Assembly: GCF_036370855.1 (NCBI RefSeq)
Contig: NC_088110.1
Span: 23,989,501-24,053,500, forward strand
DNA length: 64,000 nucleotides
Reading direction: 5' to 3'
Source: Dromaius novaehollandiae
Lineage: Eukaryota; Chordata; Aves; Casuariiformes; Dromaiidae
This document shows, piece by piece, positions 30,501 through 36,999 of this stretch. The position numbers and the translations under genes were made by a program. The notes under the pieces are model-generated. The model searched no databases. It worked only from the letters and a program-made list of their open reading frames with translations, and was not told where the DNA came from. How positions within the stretch are numbered: the first letter of the stretch is position 1; every line of letters begins with the position of its first letter.

Positions 30501-33500
30501 GTTCTCATTTCTAAGAGACTAGGATAAAAATGTTTTCAAAAATCAAGCTCTTAATCTCTTTGGTTTCTTCAGATCTCAAGTACGGTGAGCTCTGAAGGCT
30601 TTTTTTCCCCCCTCTGCAGGCCTATTAACAGACTAATAAACCAGTATCAAAGGTCTAAAAGATCACTGTAATGTTCCTTTGTCATCATAAGAAAACAACC
30701 TGGACTCTACAGATAATAACTGATTTTAGCTGCTAGCTCCATATGAAAGGGCCGTGCAAGGTTAAAAACCAAACCAAACCAAACCCAAAAACAAAACACC
30801 CCCCCCCCCCAAAAAAAACCCAAATCCCACTGTTCAAGAGATTAACTCTGCCAAACCTAACTGAAATGCTGGCTTTATGAAGATAGAAGTCCACAACTTC
30901 TGCAAAGCAAGACCTCTGGTCAAGACCAGCCTTAATTTGTACTGACTAAATAAGAATTTCCAAAGCAGATCGCAAGGCATGGGCAGGGGGACTGAAAGCT
31001 GAGTTAGTGATTCCTCTCCCGCAGGACAGGGTAACTATCTATATGCGGCCATCGGTGTCAGTGAAACAAAACGCTACACAAAACATTACCTAGAACAGTC
31101 TTCGGTGGTGGTTCACACTGAACCATTTTGCTTCACACTGCAACTGATTCGGCAACCAACGAACAACCAATTACCCCATCCTAAACCATGCTAACCCAGG
31201 GTAACCTCTCAAACCCAGGATAACTGCTTAAATCCTGCTAATCTGATCACTTGCAAGCACCTGACTATATTCTTAGTCCAGAATACTCATGACTAATCCC
31301 TGATTACATTTCAATAGGTTTTAAGAGACTGCAAACCTATAAACCTCTGCTCACCTCTCCAGCAGTTCTTCCAGTCCAACGATGCTGCCTCTGTGCAGCT
31401 GCCACACAACTTCCAGAAGTGGAGGGGTCTAACAGAGTGCCATAATTAGGTCACAGAGGATAACTGACAGTTAACATTAACATTTTGCTAACATAGACTA
31501 CAAAACCCCATCTAAATTCCATTTATTCAGACTACTCAGGGCTTACTAAAGCTGTAACAAATGAAATTTCGGATGCGGGAAGATTACATTTGATTTATTC
31601 CTTCCTGCAAATTTTGAAGGGTTGAGAGTTGTAGACACACCAACATTTGAAATTTTCATGGTCACATAATAAATAAATCTGTCTTTGCTGTCTCCCTGGA
31701 ATAATCCTGATCCTGCACTTTCAAAGGTGCAGTGGCTACCCCAGAAAACAGGTAGTATCACTAAGTTTCAACTCTTGTTAATTCAGATTCAGAAACAGAT
31801 TAGAGAATTATCACTTAGCCTACTGACTGTTTAGTCTCTGTGAAGCGAGTACGATTCTCTCAAATCCATTTCACAATAGGAGATTACAGAAATAGACACT
31901 GCAACTGTAAAAGCAGAGAGCGCTATGGACAGCAACAGAAGAGTGAACACCACTTCAAAGGTCCTGCTCCTAAATGCCAGGCGAGCCAAAAGCAAAATCA
32001 GCACTATGCTGAATTTCAGCGTGGATGAGGCAGCTGCCCTTTCATGTCGTACTGAAAGGCATCCCTGCAGCTCCAGCATGGAACAGTTTGTCCCTGGATG
32101 ATGCCCTGTGTCAGCAAAACATGAGCCCTAGACACACCGGGAAGGGGGAACAATTCCCCTCCGTTCCAGCCTCCCTACAGAAACGCTCCAGTCTAGAAAC
32201 GAAGTCATCCAAGGGCACTCTCTTGACTCACGAAAGAAGAGGAAGAATTACTTGGGAGTCTTGGGGCACACGAACCATTCAGAAAAAAAGCCCCTAGCTT
32301 TCCACAGGAACTAGTAGCTGTTTCTTAGCATGAGCCTAGACTCCCCCGCCTACACTTTGTCTTCGAGAACCTAATCCTTTACTGTAACTATCCCAATTAC
32401 ACAGCAGTACTTGATTTCTATGTCTACCTGAGAACAAGCAGATTTTATCAGCCTGTAAAACACACTGGATTCTATTTTCAGCCTAGGATTGGTTATTTGA
32501 GACTACAAAATGCCTCTTTATCCAGGCAGATCAGAATCTTCCTTCTTTCCCACCAGAATAGTGAGTAACCAAAATTGTCCTGCTCACAAAAAGCCCTTAA
32601 CTCTTGTAAGAGCAGAACTTATCATAAGAAAACAAACTACCCAAATCAAATCAAGACAATACCTTTGTGAAGCAACACAATCTGCTACCTACTATCACGT
32701 TTCTCCCAAACCATTTGCTCCATGAACTCACTCAGGCTTATCACAGTTCCCAGATAAATAGAGCAGAGAACCAAAACGCCAAAGACACACCGAACATTGC
32801 TGGCAGAGAACGTAAAAGACTACGAGACTGTGTCATCTCACAGCCAGCTGGGGGATTTTCACTGTCCGGTTAATCGATCTGGACTGCTTCACCCAGAGAC
32901 CATCTGATGGAAATAGTAGGCACCACACTGCAACAATAGCAGTAAGTCAGTGAACTAAATAGGAAAGAAAATCATACACCTCAAAGTTTCTATTAACTGC
33001 ACTGTCATCTCAGGTGAGTTTAATCCCACTACCCACGCTGCAACGTACAGACACTGTCTTTGCCATGCCCCTTCTGGCTTGCTAATGAAAGCCAGCCCTG
33101 CTCAGTACAAACAGAAACAGTTAAACATCTCCTTCAGAGAGGCGAGAACGCTGTTTGCCTAGCTCCAAAAAAGCTAAAACTTGACAACCAAGATACTGTC
33201 AACTTTCCTTTGTGGCAGTTTCTCAGTAGAAGCAGCCACACAATTTTAATGATTCATTTGTTTCCAAGTCTCTGCTAAGTCCTCTTCAAAAAAGGAAAGC
33301 CTGCTGCAGAGTCTAGGAAGCCGCCAGTGAACTTGTTTTTAAAATAAATAAATGAAAACAAGAAGCCCTACTCACACTTCAACATATTTAGAATTCAGCT
33401 CATGCTTTTAAAAGCTCAGAACCTCCTCTGTACACAAAAAAGCCATCTCTACCAGAAAAAGCCACCACAGGAAATGGAATGCAAGTCACAGCATTTCACT

Positions 33501-36500
33501 AGTCCATTTCAGAGTCATCCCTCACTTTCACTGGACAAGAGAGCTGAACACATCCTACTGGATCCCTCAGACGAGATCTAACGTTCTGTAACACAGCAAT
33601 GTTTCTGTTGCAGAGTTCTTACCTTCATTTTCCACATTTCTTGACAGAATAGCGAGCGACAGAACACATTGTTCGCCAACAAATCCTTGACCGTTAGAAG
33701 CAAGCATGACAACCTTTTCTGGAATCACACCCAAAAATAAAGCAGAAATAAAAGAATGTGTTATTTACAAAGGGAATTAAAAACCCAGTTTGTCACTTTT
33801 CCCTGTTTACTGCTTTCTGAAGGCTTGAATAACGGAGGGAATTCAAAGGCAAGGCCTGAAACCTTTCATTTTAAGGTTGAGTTAAAGGCAGCCAGGCTGA
33901 CAGCACTGACATCTGGTAACTGCTCAGAGGTGACACGTACCAGTAGTCACGGCACAGCTTTTGCACAGAATAACCACAACCATAGCTCGCTACATTGCAA
34001 GCTGAGAAGATTATCAGATAGAACAGATAAAAGAGACCAAACCACGCCAGAGAAGGTTGAGCTATGCTAAAAATGGTAATACAGTATCTGCTTAGACAAT
34101 TCCATCTAACATTGTAGTCTAGCAACAGACAGAAAACTTCATTTCCAAGCTGTCAAAACCTAGCTGCTTTCCTGTACAAGACAAGAATGCCATAGTTCTT
34201 TGAGCATATCAGATAAATATATGAATAATTGGCTGCTCAGGTGCTGTATGTTTGCTGACTTTATCAAGAACAGGTAAACTGGGTTTAAAGTCAAACTTAA
34301 CAATACGGTTTTCTTGAAAAGCTGAATGCAAACTTTCTCCCTTACTCTCTGTTCCAAGTTCAGCAGCGGTGCTTGAGAGGAGCTTGTGGAAGCCTGGCAG
34401 ATCTGCTCGATGTTGGTAACAGCATTTTTGGCTGCCAAGATTGCTGTGGGTACACCCAATCTTGAGGCCTGTTCCTGCAGAACAGAGGCTGAAAAACAAA
34501 GCAGAAAGTTGACAGCATAGGAGAGAAAAAAGCTTTGAGCACATGATTAGGAACAGAGAAGTCCCAGGCCTTAAAATTCTTCCAACACTGATGTCATTTA
34601 TTGCACTGGGAAATCAACTTTATCCCCCTGTATCATTCCTTTCCTGTACATAAAACAGTGGCAGAATTACCAATACCATAGAGGTGGAGCATCCTTGCTA
34701 AATAGATTTTGCATTTTAGCCTTCCATGGCTCACAGTGACATTTTAAAATAAAATATTCAAAGATCTGACTTTGCCAGGCATGTCATCACTGGACAAGTA
34801 AGGAACAAGCAGTTTAGAGAGAGACAAGGAACAGCGAGAAGAAAGTAAATTTGGATTATCAAGAGAGGAAAAAGGTGGGATTAAGCTTGCAGAATGGTGA
34901 ATAAAAAGGGAAGGAAATGAAATGCATTTAACAGGTAGAAATGCAGTACATAATGAAACATTAATTTCCATTTCTGCCTCCAGCAGATACTCTTTCACTC
35001 ACCTATGAATGATTCTGACAGTACTTTCCGGTGCTCTATGCCACTGTCTTCAGCTGGCTTGACTGAATCTTCCACCTGGAAACAAAACAAAAACGTAACA
35101 ATCTTATATGTCTATTTTGCACATATATAAATATATTCCCTTAAAAACTTACTTAGCAGCTGTGTCATTCTAGGGGGCTAAAACAATGGAGATGAAATCA
35201 ACACCTAGCTCCTACATGGTCCTGATAAGCCAGAGATTTGGGCACTTTATAAGGGACACAAGTACAGCTATCTTCGTTTTATGCAGAGAAAGTGAGATAC
35301 AGGTCAGCTAAGCTACTTGTGCACAGTCACGCAACACAGCAGCAGCAGCACCGGGAACGGAGCTTCCAGCTTTCAAGTCGCTTCTGTGAAGCCGCGCTGG
35401 CCACAAATATCTGAGGAAACGTTGCAAAATGCGAGACCCTTTTCTAGTTCAGTCTCCATTTTTTCTAGAAGACAAATATGCTGTAGAGAAAGAAACACCC
35501 CTATGGCTGAACTATGGGAAGTACCTGAATTGTCTGTTCAAGCTATCGAAATCAAAAGCTTTCTCCAGCGTGTGAGAACAAAGTAGATCACTGTCAAGTC
35601 AGAAGTTTGGCTCAAGCATCTAGGTAGATATATTACACAGGTTTTCATAAGGACAGTTAGTCACGTTAGTCAGAAAAGGTTGCCAATCCAGAGAAAACCC
35701 TACCACATTCTCAATAAACCAGTTCCAACACCAAACAAAAGGTGCTGGATTTCCACTTGTCCAAATGCCAACAGGCCCCAGGCTTGACCATTTTTCATCC
35801 GCAACAACAAAATGTAGAGGAATAAAAGAAAAAAAAGTCTCATTTCTACAAAGACCTCTAAATTTCCTCTTACTTCTACAGTGCTGTTTCTTTTCACTTA
35901 TTGTAAAAACAGTGTTCCTCAGACATTTGTTTTATGGTTGCACTAGAAGGGACTGGACGGAAATCTGTCTGCACCAGGAATCTCCCGCCTGACCATTAAG
36001 TCGCCGGCCTGCCCGCTCTTACCTCCAGGAGGAGGTCGTTCAGGTTCAGATGGCGATCCAGAAGGTGAAGAGCAGCTTCTTGGAGCTCTGCTCCGCTCCC
36101 AAAGGCGCTTTTTCGTTTCCTGGCTCTCCCTGCTAACAAGTTTGGATTTCCTTTAAGGACCAAAGCTAGTTTTGGCCCTGGCTCAGCCAGACCTCCCGCC
36201 AACGCCTCCCGCCAACGCCTCCCCCACCCATGGCACGGGTCACACACGCGGCCCCTCGCAGATGGGGCGACGGCATTCCTGGTGCCCACGTTAGCCATCA
36301 TGGTGACCGGAGTGAGGCTGAGGAGGGACGTGGGACGTCTCCTCAGGGGCCTAATGCTGCCACAAGGAGCCATCGGCTCCAAAAGCCCCTCGGCCCAACA
36401 GGCTGCCCAGAGACCCTGGCACGGGGCCGCAGGGAGGCTGCTGACCGCAGGCAGAGGGAGCCCGAGAGGGGCTGGGGCTCGGGGGGCTGGGCAGGGCCTG

Positions 36501-36731
36501 AGGGGCGGCGGCGAGGCCACCACAGCTGAGGGAGTGAGGGGCTGCCGGGGTGCCAGGGGCCGCGTGGGCCACAGGAGGGGCGGTGGTGGAGGGCAGAGCA
36601 GGGACATTCACCCCTCTCCTGTCCCTGCACGGGGAAAAGCACCAGCCCGGGGCCCAGCGCCGCCCCGGCCCCCACCTACCCAGCAGCTCCCGCAGCCTCC
36701 TCCCGCCCGGCCCGCCCGCGCCCGCCATCAT
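415..36731 (-). CDS. FANCA: FANCA, Fanconi anaemia group A protein (41 coding exons; 3' end off the left edge)
   Basis: FANCA is a nuclear helical-repeat scaffold of the Fanconi anaemia core complex. It pairs with FANCG and FAAP20 and is needed for monoubiquitination of FANCD2-FANCI in interstrand crosslink repair. I recovered 41 consecutive exons on the minus strand by matching translations to the human protein recalled from memory. Their lengths sum to 4,092 nt (1,364 codons) and the phases join without a break; most exon lengths equal the human ones. Strong matches include RQAALEGP (exon 14), [10 protein letters not shown] (16), [10 protein letters not shown] (30) and DITAHFF (34). A basic cluster RARKRK near residue 20 sits where the human nuclear localisation signal lies. 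Human FANCA is 1,455 residues; the equivalent of its last roughly 65, with the 3' UTR, is not in the window. Introns 7 and 37 appear to use GC donors, and exon 22 has a partial tandem copy upstream. Introns hold only simple repeats that I can see. Confidence 0.97.
959..1034 (-). CDS. FANCA: FANCA coding exon 40
   Basis: Residues 1293-1317 plus two bases. [14 protein letters not shown] matches human APDQHTRLLPFAFY. It is 76 nt, as in human. The donor is CAG|GTAATG. Confidence 0.94.
1420..1525 (-). CDS. FANCA: FANCA coding exon 39
   Basis: Residues 1258-1292 plus one base. [18 protein letters not shown] matches human AAILECLEKRKISWLALF. It is 106 nt, as in human. The donor is AAAG|GTGAGC. Confidence 0.95.
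2679..2741 (-). CDS. FANCA: FANCA coding exon 38
   Basis: Residues 1237-1257. [15 protein letters not shown] matches human LLVFLFFFSLMGLLS. It is 63 nt, as in human. The intron upstream (intron 37) is about 2 kb. Confidence 0.93.
2742..4723 (-). other. FANCA: FANCA intron 37
   Basis: About 2 kb between exons 37 and 38. I see no further exon, RNA gene or mobile element in it. Its donor dinucleotide is GC. Confidence 0.75.
4724..4865 (-). CDS. FANCA: FANCA coding exon 37 (GC splice donor)
   Basis: Residues 1189-1236. FLSSEAV and [13 protein letters not shown] match human FLSPEAA and WLSAAALHFAIQQ. The last codons [10 protein letters not shown] align with human LKKLDCEREE directly before the LLV that opens exon 38. 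This fixes the junction at GAGCAG|GCAAGA, a GC donor. I see no GT donor nearby that keeps frame. Confidence 0.86.
5029..5054. repeat. AAAAT-type simple repeat
   Basis: A run of A with T every fifth or sixth base in FANCA intron 36 sequence. Confidence 0.75.
5686..5798 (-). CDS. FANCA: FANCA coding exon 36
   Basis: Residues 1152-1188 plus two bases. [16 protein letters not shown] matches human VWWPSLEPVLLCRWRR. It is 113 nt, as in human. The donor is AAG|GTGCGT. Confidence 0.93.
5985..6089 (-). CDS. FANCA: FANCA coding exon 35
   Basis: Residues 1117-1151. GLLNASLD and [13 protein letters not shown] match human GLLNACLR and CQTKCPLILTSAL. It is 105 nt, as in human. The donor is GCG|GTAACT. 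Confidence 0.94.
6488..6547 (-). CDS. FANCA: FANCA coding exon 34
   Basis: Residues 1097-1116. [20 protein letters not shown] matches human [20 protein letters not shown]. It is 60 nt, as in human. The donor is AGG|GTAACT. Confidence 0.95.
7697..7802 (-). CDS. FANCA: FANCA coding exon 33
   Basis: Residues 1061-1096. [10 protein letters not shown] and [12 protein letters not shown] match human ILLRLPSSVL and CEQFFHLVNSEM. The donor is CTG|GTATGT. Confidence 0.94.
8404..8570 (-). CDS. FANCA: FANCA coding exon 32
   Basis: Residues 1006-1060 plus two bases. EMV at the start, [11 protein letters not shown] in the middle and [10 protein letters not shown] near the end match human EMV, HFLFEIFRRRL and LQRQRELLMY. 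It is 167 nt, two codons shorter than in human. Confidence 0.92.
8809..8875 (-). CDS. FANCA: FANCA coding exon 31
   Basis: Residues 983-1005. Weakly conserved apart from its end, NPDILCKLQ, matching human NEDIISRLQ. It is 67 nt against 85 in human, a six-codon deletion that keeps the phase. The donor is CAG|GTGATT. Confidence 0.86.
9376..9504 (-). CDS. FANCA: FANCA coding exon 30
   Basis: Residues 940-982 plus two bases. It contains [14 protein letters not shown], almost identical to human [14 protein letters not shown]. It is 129 nt, as in human. Confidence 0.97.
9964..10037 (-). CDS. FANCA: FANCA coding exon 29
   Basis: Residues 916-939 plus two bases. [18 protein letters not shown] matches human LTYQDWLHLELEIQPEAD. 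It is 74 nt, as in human. The acceptor is CTTTCAG and the donor AAG|GTAAGT. Confidence 0.94.
11100..11276 (-). CDS. FANCA: FANCA coding exon 28
   Basis: Residues 857-915. [18 protein letters not shown] matches human RAALSLWTHRTFREVLKE. It is 177 nt, as in human. The donor is CAG|GTATCA. Confidence 0.93.
11520..11616 (-). CDS. FANCA: FANCA coding exon 27
   Basis: Residues 824-856. [15 protein letters not shown] and LPPSLVKK match human FCTAAISYSLCKFSS and LSPGLIKK. It is 97 nt, as in human. Confidence 0.95.
12053..12252 (-). CDS. FANCA: FANCA coding exon 26
   Basis: Residues 758-823 plus two bases. [19 protein letters not shown] and [14 protein letters not shown] match human GPSLSAPHVLGLAALAVHL and LLTCRTRDSLFFCL. 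It is 200 nt against 188 in human. The donor is GAG|GTGAGC. Confidence 0.96.
13001..13100 (-). CDS. FANCA: FANCA coding exon 25
   Basis: Residues 724-757. LFVKMMCG and [16 protein letters not shown] match human LFVRTMCG and VLPAVLTRLCQLLRHQ. It is 100 nt, two codons longer than in human. The donor is CAG|GTTAGT. Confidence 0.94.
14625..14695 (-). CDS. FANCA: FANCA coding exon 24
   Basis: Residues 701-723 plus two bases. [17 protein letters not shown] matches human [17 protein letters not shown]. It is 71 nt, as in human. Confidence 0.96.
15163..15305 (-). CDS. FANCA: FANCA coding exon 23
   Basis: Residues 653-700. [16 protein letters not shown] matches human AQVAVISERLRAVLGH. It is 143 nt, two codons longer than in human. 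The donor is AGT|GTAAGT. Confidence 0.95.
15937..16041 (-). CDS. FANCA: FANCA coding exon 22 (5' part duplicated upstream)
   Basis: Residues 618-652. [14 protein letters not shown] matches human EPLGQLTAALGELR. It is 105 nt against 114 in human. The acceptor TATCTAG and the first 66 nt are repeated exactly 110 bp upstream in the gene, so two identical acceptors compete. Only the one at 16041 gives an open reading frame. Confidence 0.9.
15976..16195. repeat. Exact 110-bp tandem duplication across the FANCA exon 22 acceptor
   Basis: Positions 15976-16085 and 16086-16195 are identical base for base; the flanking bases differ. Each unit holds 66 nt of exon 22 coding sequence and 44 nt of upstream intron, including the acceptor. 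The copy at 16086-16195 has no donor of its own. Confidence 0.97.
16196..18032 (-). other. FANCA: FANCA intron 21, part upstream of the duplication
   Basis: About 1.8 kb without a recognisable exon. A short-period degenerate repeat of the type GGATCAGG/GGATGCAGGGG lies at about 16930-17020. Confidence 0.6.
18033..18109 (-). CDS. FANCA: FANCA coding exon 21
   Basis: Residues 592-617. [16 protein letters not shown] matches human ADKIPPSLYSTYCQAC. It is 77 nt, one codon longer than in human. The donor is AAG|GTAAAA. Confidence 0.94.
19242..19291 (-). CDS. FANCA: FANCA coding exon 20
   Basis: Residues 576-591 plus two bases. [16 protein letters not shown] matches human LPKVPDSRVAFIESLK. It is 50 nt, as in human. 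The intron before it is only 88 bp. Confidence 0.95.
19380..19440 (-). CDS. FANCA: FANCA coding exon 19
   Basis: Residues 555-575. [20 protein letters not shown] matches human [20 protein letters not shown]. It is 61 nt, as in human. The acceptor is ATTTCAG and the donor GTG|GTTAGT. Confidence 0.96.
19879..19967 (-). CDS. FANCA: FANCA coding exon 18
   Basis: Residues 526-554 plus two bases. [16 protein letters not shown] matches human QALQDVEKAIMVFEHT. It is 89 nt, as in human. The donor is CAG|GTACTG. Confidence 0.95.
21454..21513 (-). CDS. FANCA: FANCA coding exon 17
   Basis: Residues 506-525. [14 protein letters not shown] matches human [14 protein letters not shown]. It is 60 nt, as in human. 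The donor is CAG|GTACTA. Confidence 0.95.
21614..21709 (-). CDS. FANCA: FANCA coding exon 16
   Basis: Residues 474-505. [17 protein letters not shown] and [13 protein letters not shown] match human VHILHPPLVPSKYRSLL and [13 protein letters not shown]. It is 96 nt, as in human. The donor is AAG|GTTAGT. Confidence 0.97.
21994..22097. repeat. Imperfect direct duplication of about 52 bp in FANCA intron 15
   Basis: Two adjacent AT-rich copies, 21994-22046 and 22048-22097. Both begin TAATGCAATTA and end GAACCTAGTCAAAGG, with a variable ATAATAACAA core between them. Confidence 0.85.
22162..22272 (-). CDS. FANCA: FANCA coding exon 15
   Basis: Residues 437-473. [20 protein letters not shown] matches human [20 protein letters not shown]. 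It is 111 nt, as in human. The donor is AAG|GTGAGA. Confidence 0.97.
23245..23378 (-). CDS. FANCA: FANCA coding exon 14
   Basis: Residues 392-436. It holds one of the best conserved FANCA stretches, [16 protein letters not shown], followed by YSEWFK. It is 134 nt, as in human. Confidence 0.97.
23967..24108 (-). CDS. FANCA: FANCA coding exon 13
   Basis: Residues 345-391. It contains [17 protein letters not shown], matching human LQEVLETQEVHWQRVLS. It is 142 nt, as in human. The donor is AAAG|GTAAGT. Confidence 0.96.
24594..24670 (-). CDS. FANCA: FANCA coding exon 12
   Basis: Residues 319-344. [20 protein letters not shown] is nearly identical in pattern to human [20 protein letters not shown]. 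It is 77 nt, as in human. The donor is AAA|GTATGT. Confidence 0.96.
25636..25748 (-). CDS. FANCA: FANCA coding exon 11
   Basis: Residues 281-318. [20 protein letters not shown] matches human [20 protein letters not shown]. It is 113 nt, as in human. The donor is AAAG|GTAGGA. Confidence 0.96.
26345..26411 (-). CDS. FANCA: FANCA coding exon 10
   Basis: Residues 259-280. [15 protein letters not shown] and the terminal GCW match human ALDALAAGVQEESST and RCW. It is 67 nt, as in human. The intron upstream (intron 9) is about 2.3 kb. Confidence 0.9.
26412..28754 (-). other. FANCA: FANCA intron 9
   Basis: One of the longest FANCA introns (2.3 kb). It contains a 12-nt segment at 28079-28090 with strong splice sites on both sides, discussed as a possible microexon. 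Otherwise I see nothing in it. Confidence 0.7.
28755..28788 (-). CDS. FANCA: FANCA coding exon 9 (34 nt)
   Basis: A very short exon encoding [11 protein letters not shown], matching human VTVDVLQRMLI. It is exactly 34 nt, as in human, with acceptor TAAACAG and donor CAT|GTAAGT. Confidence 0.92.
28938..28957. repeat. CAGA tetranucleotide microsatellite
   Basis: About five CAGA units in FANCA intron 8, at roughly these positions. Confidence 0.8.
29257..29339 (-). CDS. FANCA: FANCA coding exon 8
   Basis: Residues 220-247. [17 protein letters not shown] matches human DFVQMFVLRGFQKNSDL. It is 83 nt, as in human, and needs the phase-1 junction supplied by the GC donor of exon 7. The donor is CAT|GTAAGG. 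Confidence 0.93.
30091..30203 (-). CDS. FANCA: FANCA coding exon 7 (GC splice donor)
   Basis: Residues 182-219. [12 protein letters not shown] and [13 protein letters not shown] match human SHPDMHAVGSWL and LCCLCEQMEASCQ. The exon is 113 nt, as in human, only if it ends at ACAG|GCAAGG, a near-consensus GC donor. A GT donor 23 nt downstream would put exon 8 out of frame, with a stop at its third codon. The GC donor is therefore preferred. Confidence 0.88.
30765..30823. repeat. AACCA and homopolymer C/A low-complexity tract
   Basis: AACCA units followed by a poly-C run of about ten and a poly-A run, in FANCA intron 6. Length is likely to vary or be misassembled. Confidence 0.75.
31355..31428 (-). 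CDS. FANCA: FANCA coding exon 6
   Basis: Residues 158-181 plus two bases. [21 protein letters not shown] matches human [21 protein letters not shown] in pattern. It is 74 nt, as in human. The donor is GAG|GTGAGC. Confidence 0.94.
33623..33718 (-). CDS. FANCA: FANCA coding exon 5
   Basis: Residues 126-157. KRLSCLL at the start and [10 protein letters not shown] at the end match human KKLSSLL and SFCQELWKIQ. It is 96 nt, as in human, and starts and ends on codon boundaries. Confidence 0.94.
34346..34488 (-). CDS. FANCA: FANCA coding exon 4
   Basis: Residues 78-125. It contains [17 protein letters not shown], very close to human [17 protein letters not shown], and ends in LLNLEQR. The length of 143 nt equals the human exon. 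The donor is AGA|GTAAGG. Confidence 0.95.
35003..35075 (-). CDS. FANCA: FANCA coding exon 3
   Basis: Residues 54-77 plus one base. It starts with VED, matching human VEG, and ends with SESFI, matching SSSFI. The middle is diverged and about 7 codons shorter than in human. The donor is GTGAGT. Confidence 0.88.
36023..36129 (-). CDS. FANCA: FANCA coding exon 2
   Basis: Residues 18-53. It carries the basic cluster RARKRK and then [10 protein letters not shown], matching human HQDLNALLLE. The acceptor is TAGCAG and the donor GAG|GTAAGA. It ends in phase 0, as the human exon does after the same Glu. Confidence 0.93.
36680..36731 (-). CDS. FANCA: FANCA coding exon 1 (start codon)
   Basis: Encodes residues 1-17 plus one base. 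Two adjacent ATG codons (36731 and 36728) precede a Gly-rich stretch and GGRRLRELL, which matches human GGRRRAWAELL. The donor is G|GTAGGT, in phase 1 as in human exon 1. I chose this start because it sits just downstream of an E2F-like site and two CCAAT boxes. In-frame upstream ATGs exist, but they lie in GC-rich DNA with no resemblance to the family. Confidence 0.85.
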
Positions 36732-36746
36732 GGCGGCCCCTCCCGC

Positions 36747-36757
36747 TTCCCGCCAAA
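36747..36757 (-). promoter_or_regulatory. E2F consensus site
   Basis: On the minus strand this reads TTTGGCGGGAA, the classical E2F motif, 16 bp upstream of the first FANCA ATG. It could place FANCA under cell-cycle control. Confidence 0.7.
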
Positions 36758-36780
36758 CAAACCCGCCCGCCCTGCGCCGC

Positions 36781-36821
36781 CATTGGCTGCCCGCCGCAGC
36801 GGGGCCGCCGCTGCCCATTGG
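36781..36821 (-). promoter_or_regulatory. Two CCAAT boxes
   Basis: CCAATGG and CCAATGG on the minus strand, at 36781-36786 and 36816-36821. Their spacing of 35 bp is typical of paired NF-Y sites. Confidence 0.65.
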
Positions 36822-36999
36822 CTGGAAGCCCGGGGTGGTCCCGCCCGCTGCTCCCCCTCCCGCCATGTTGGTGGCGGCGGTGCTGGGGGCCGCCATCTTG
36901 GGGAGGTCCGCGCTGGGGGTGGGGGTCTCCTTAAAGCCCCATCTGCCGCCATCACGCGCGGGTTTTGGTGGGGCACATGCGACACAGGGAACATTTGTC

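Larger units (their letters stand above)
36732..36960 (-). promoter_or_regulatory. FANCA: FANCA promoter in a CpG island
   Basis: GC-rich, TATA-less sequence directly upstream of the FANCA start codon. It contains an E2F-like site, two CCAAT boxes in FANCA orientation and YY1-like CCATNTTGG motifs at about 36861-36871 and 36890-36901. This layout is common for S-phase DNA-repair genes. Activity is inferred from motifs only. Confidence 0.7.
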
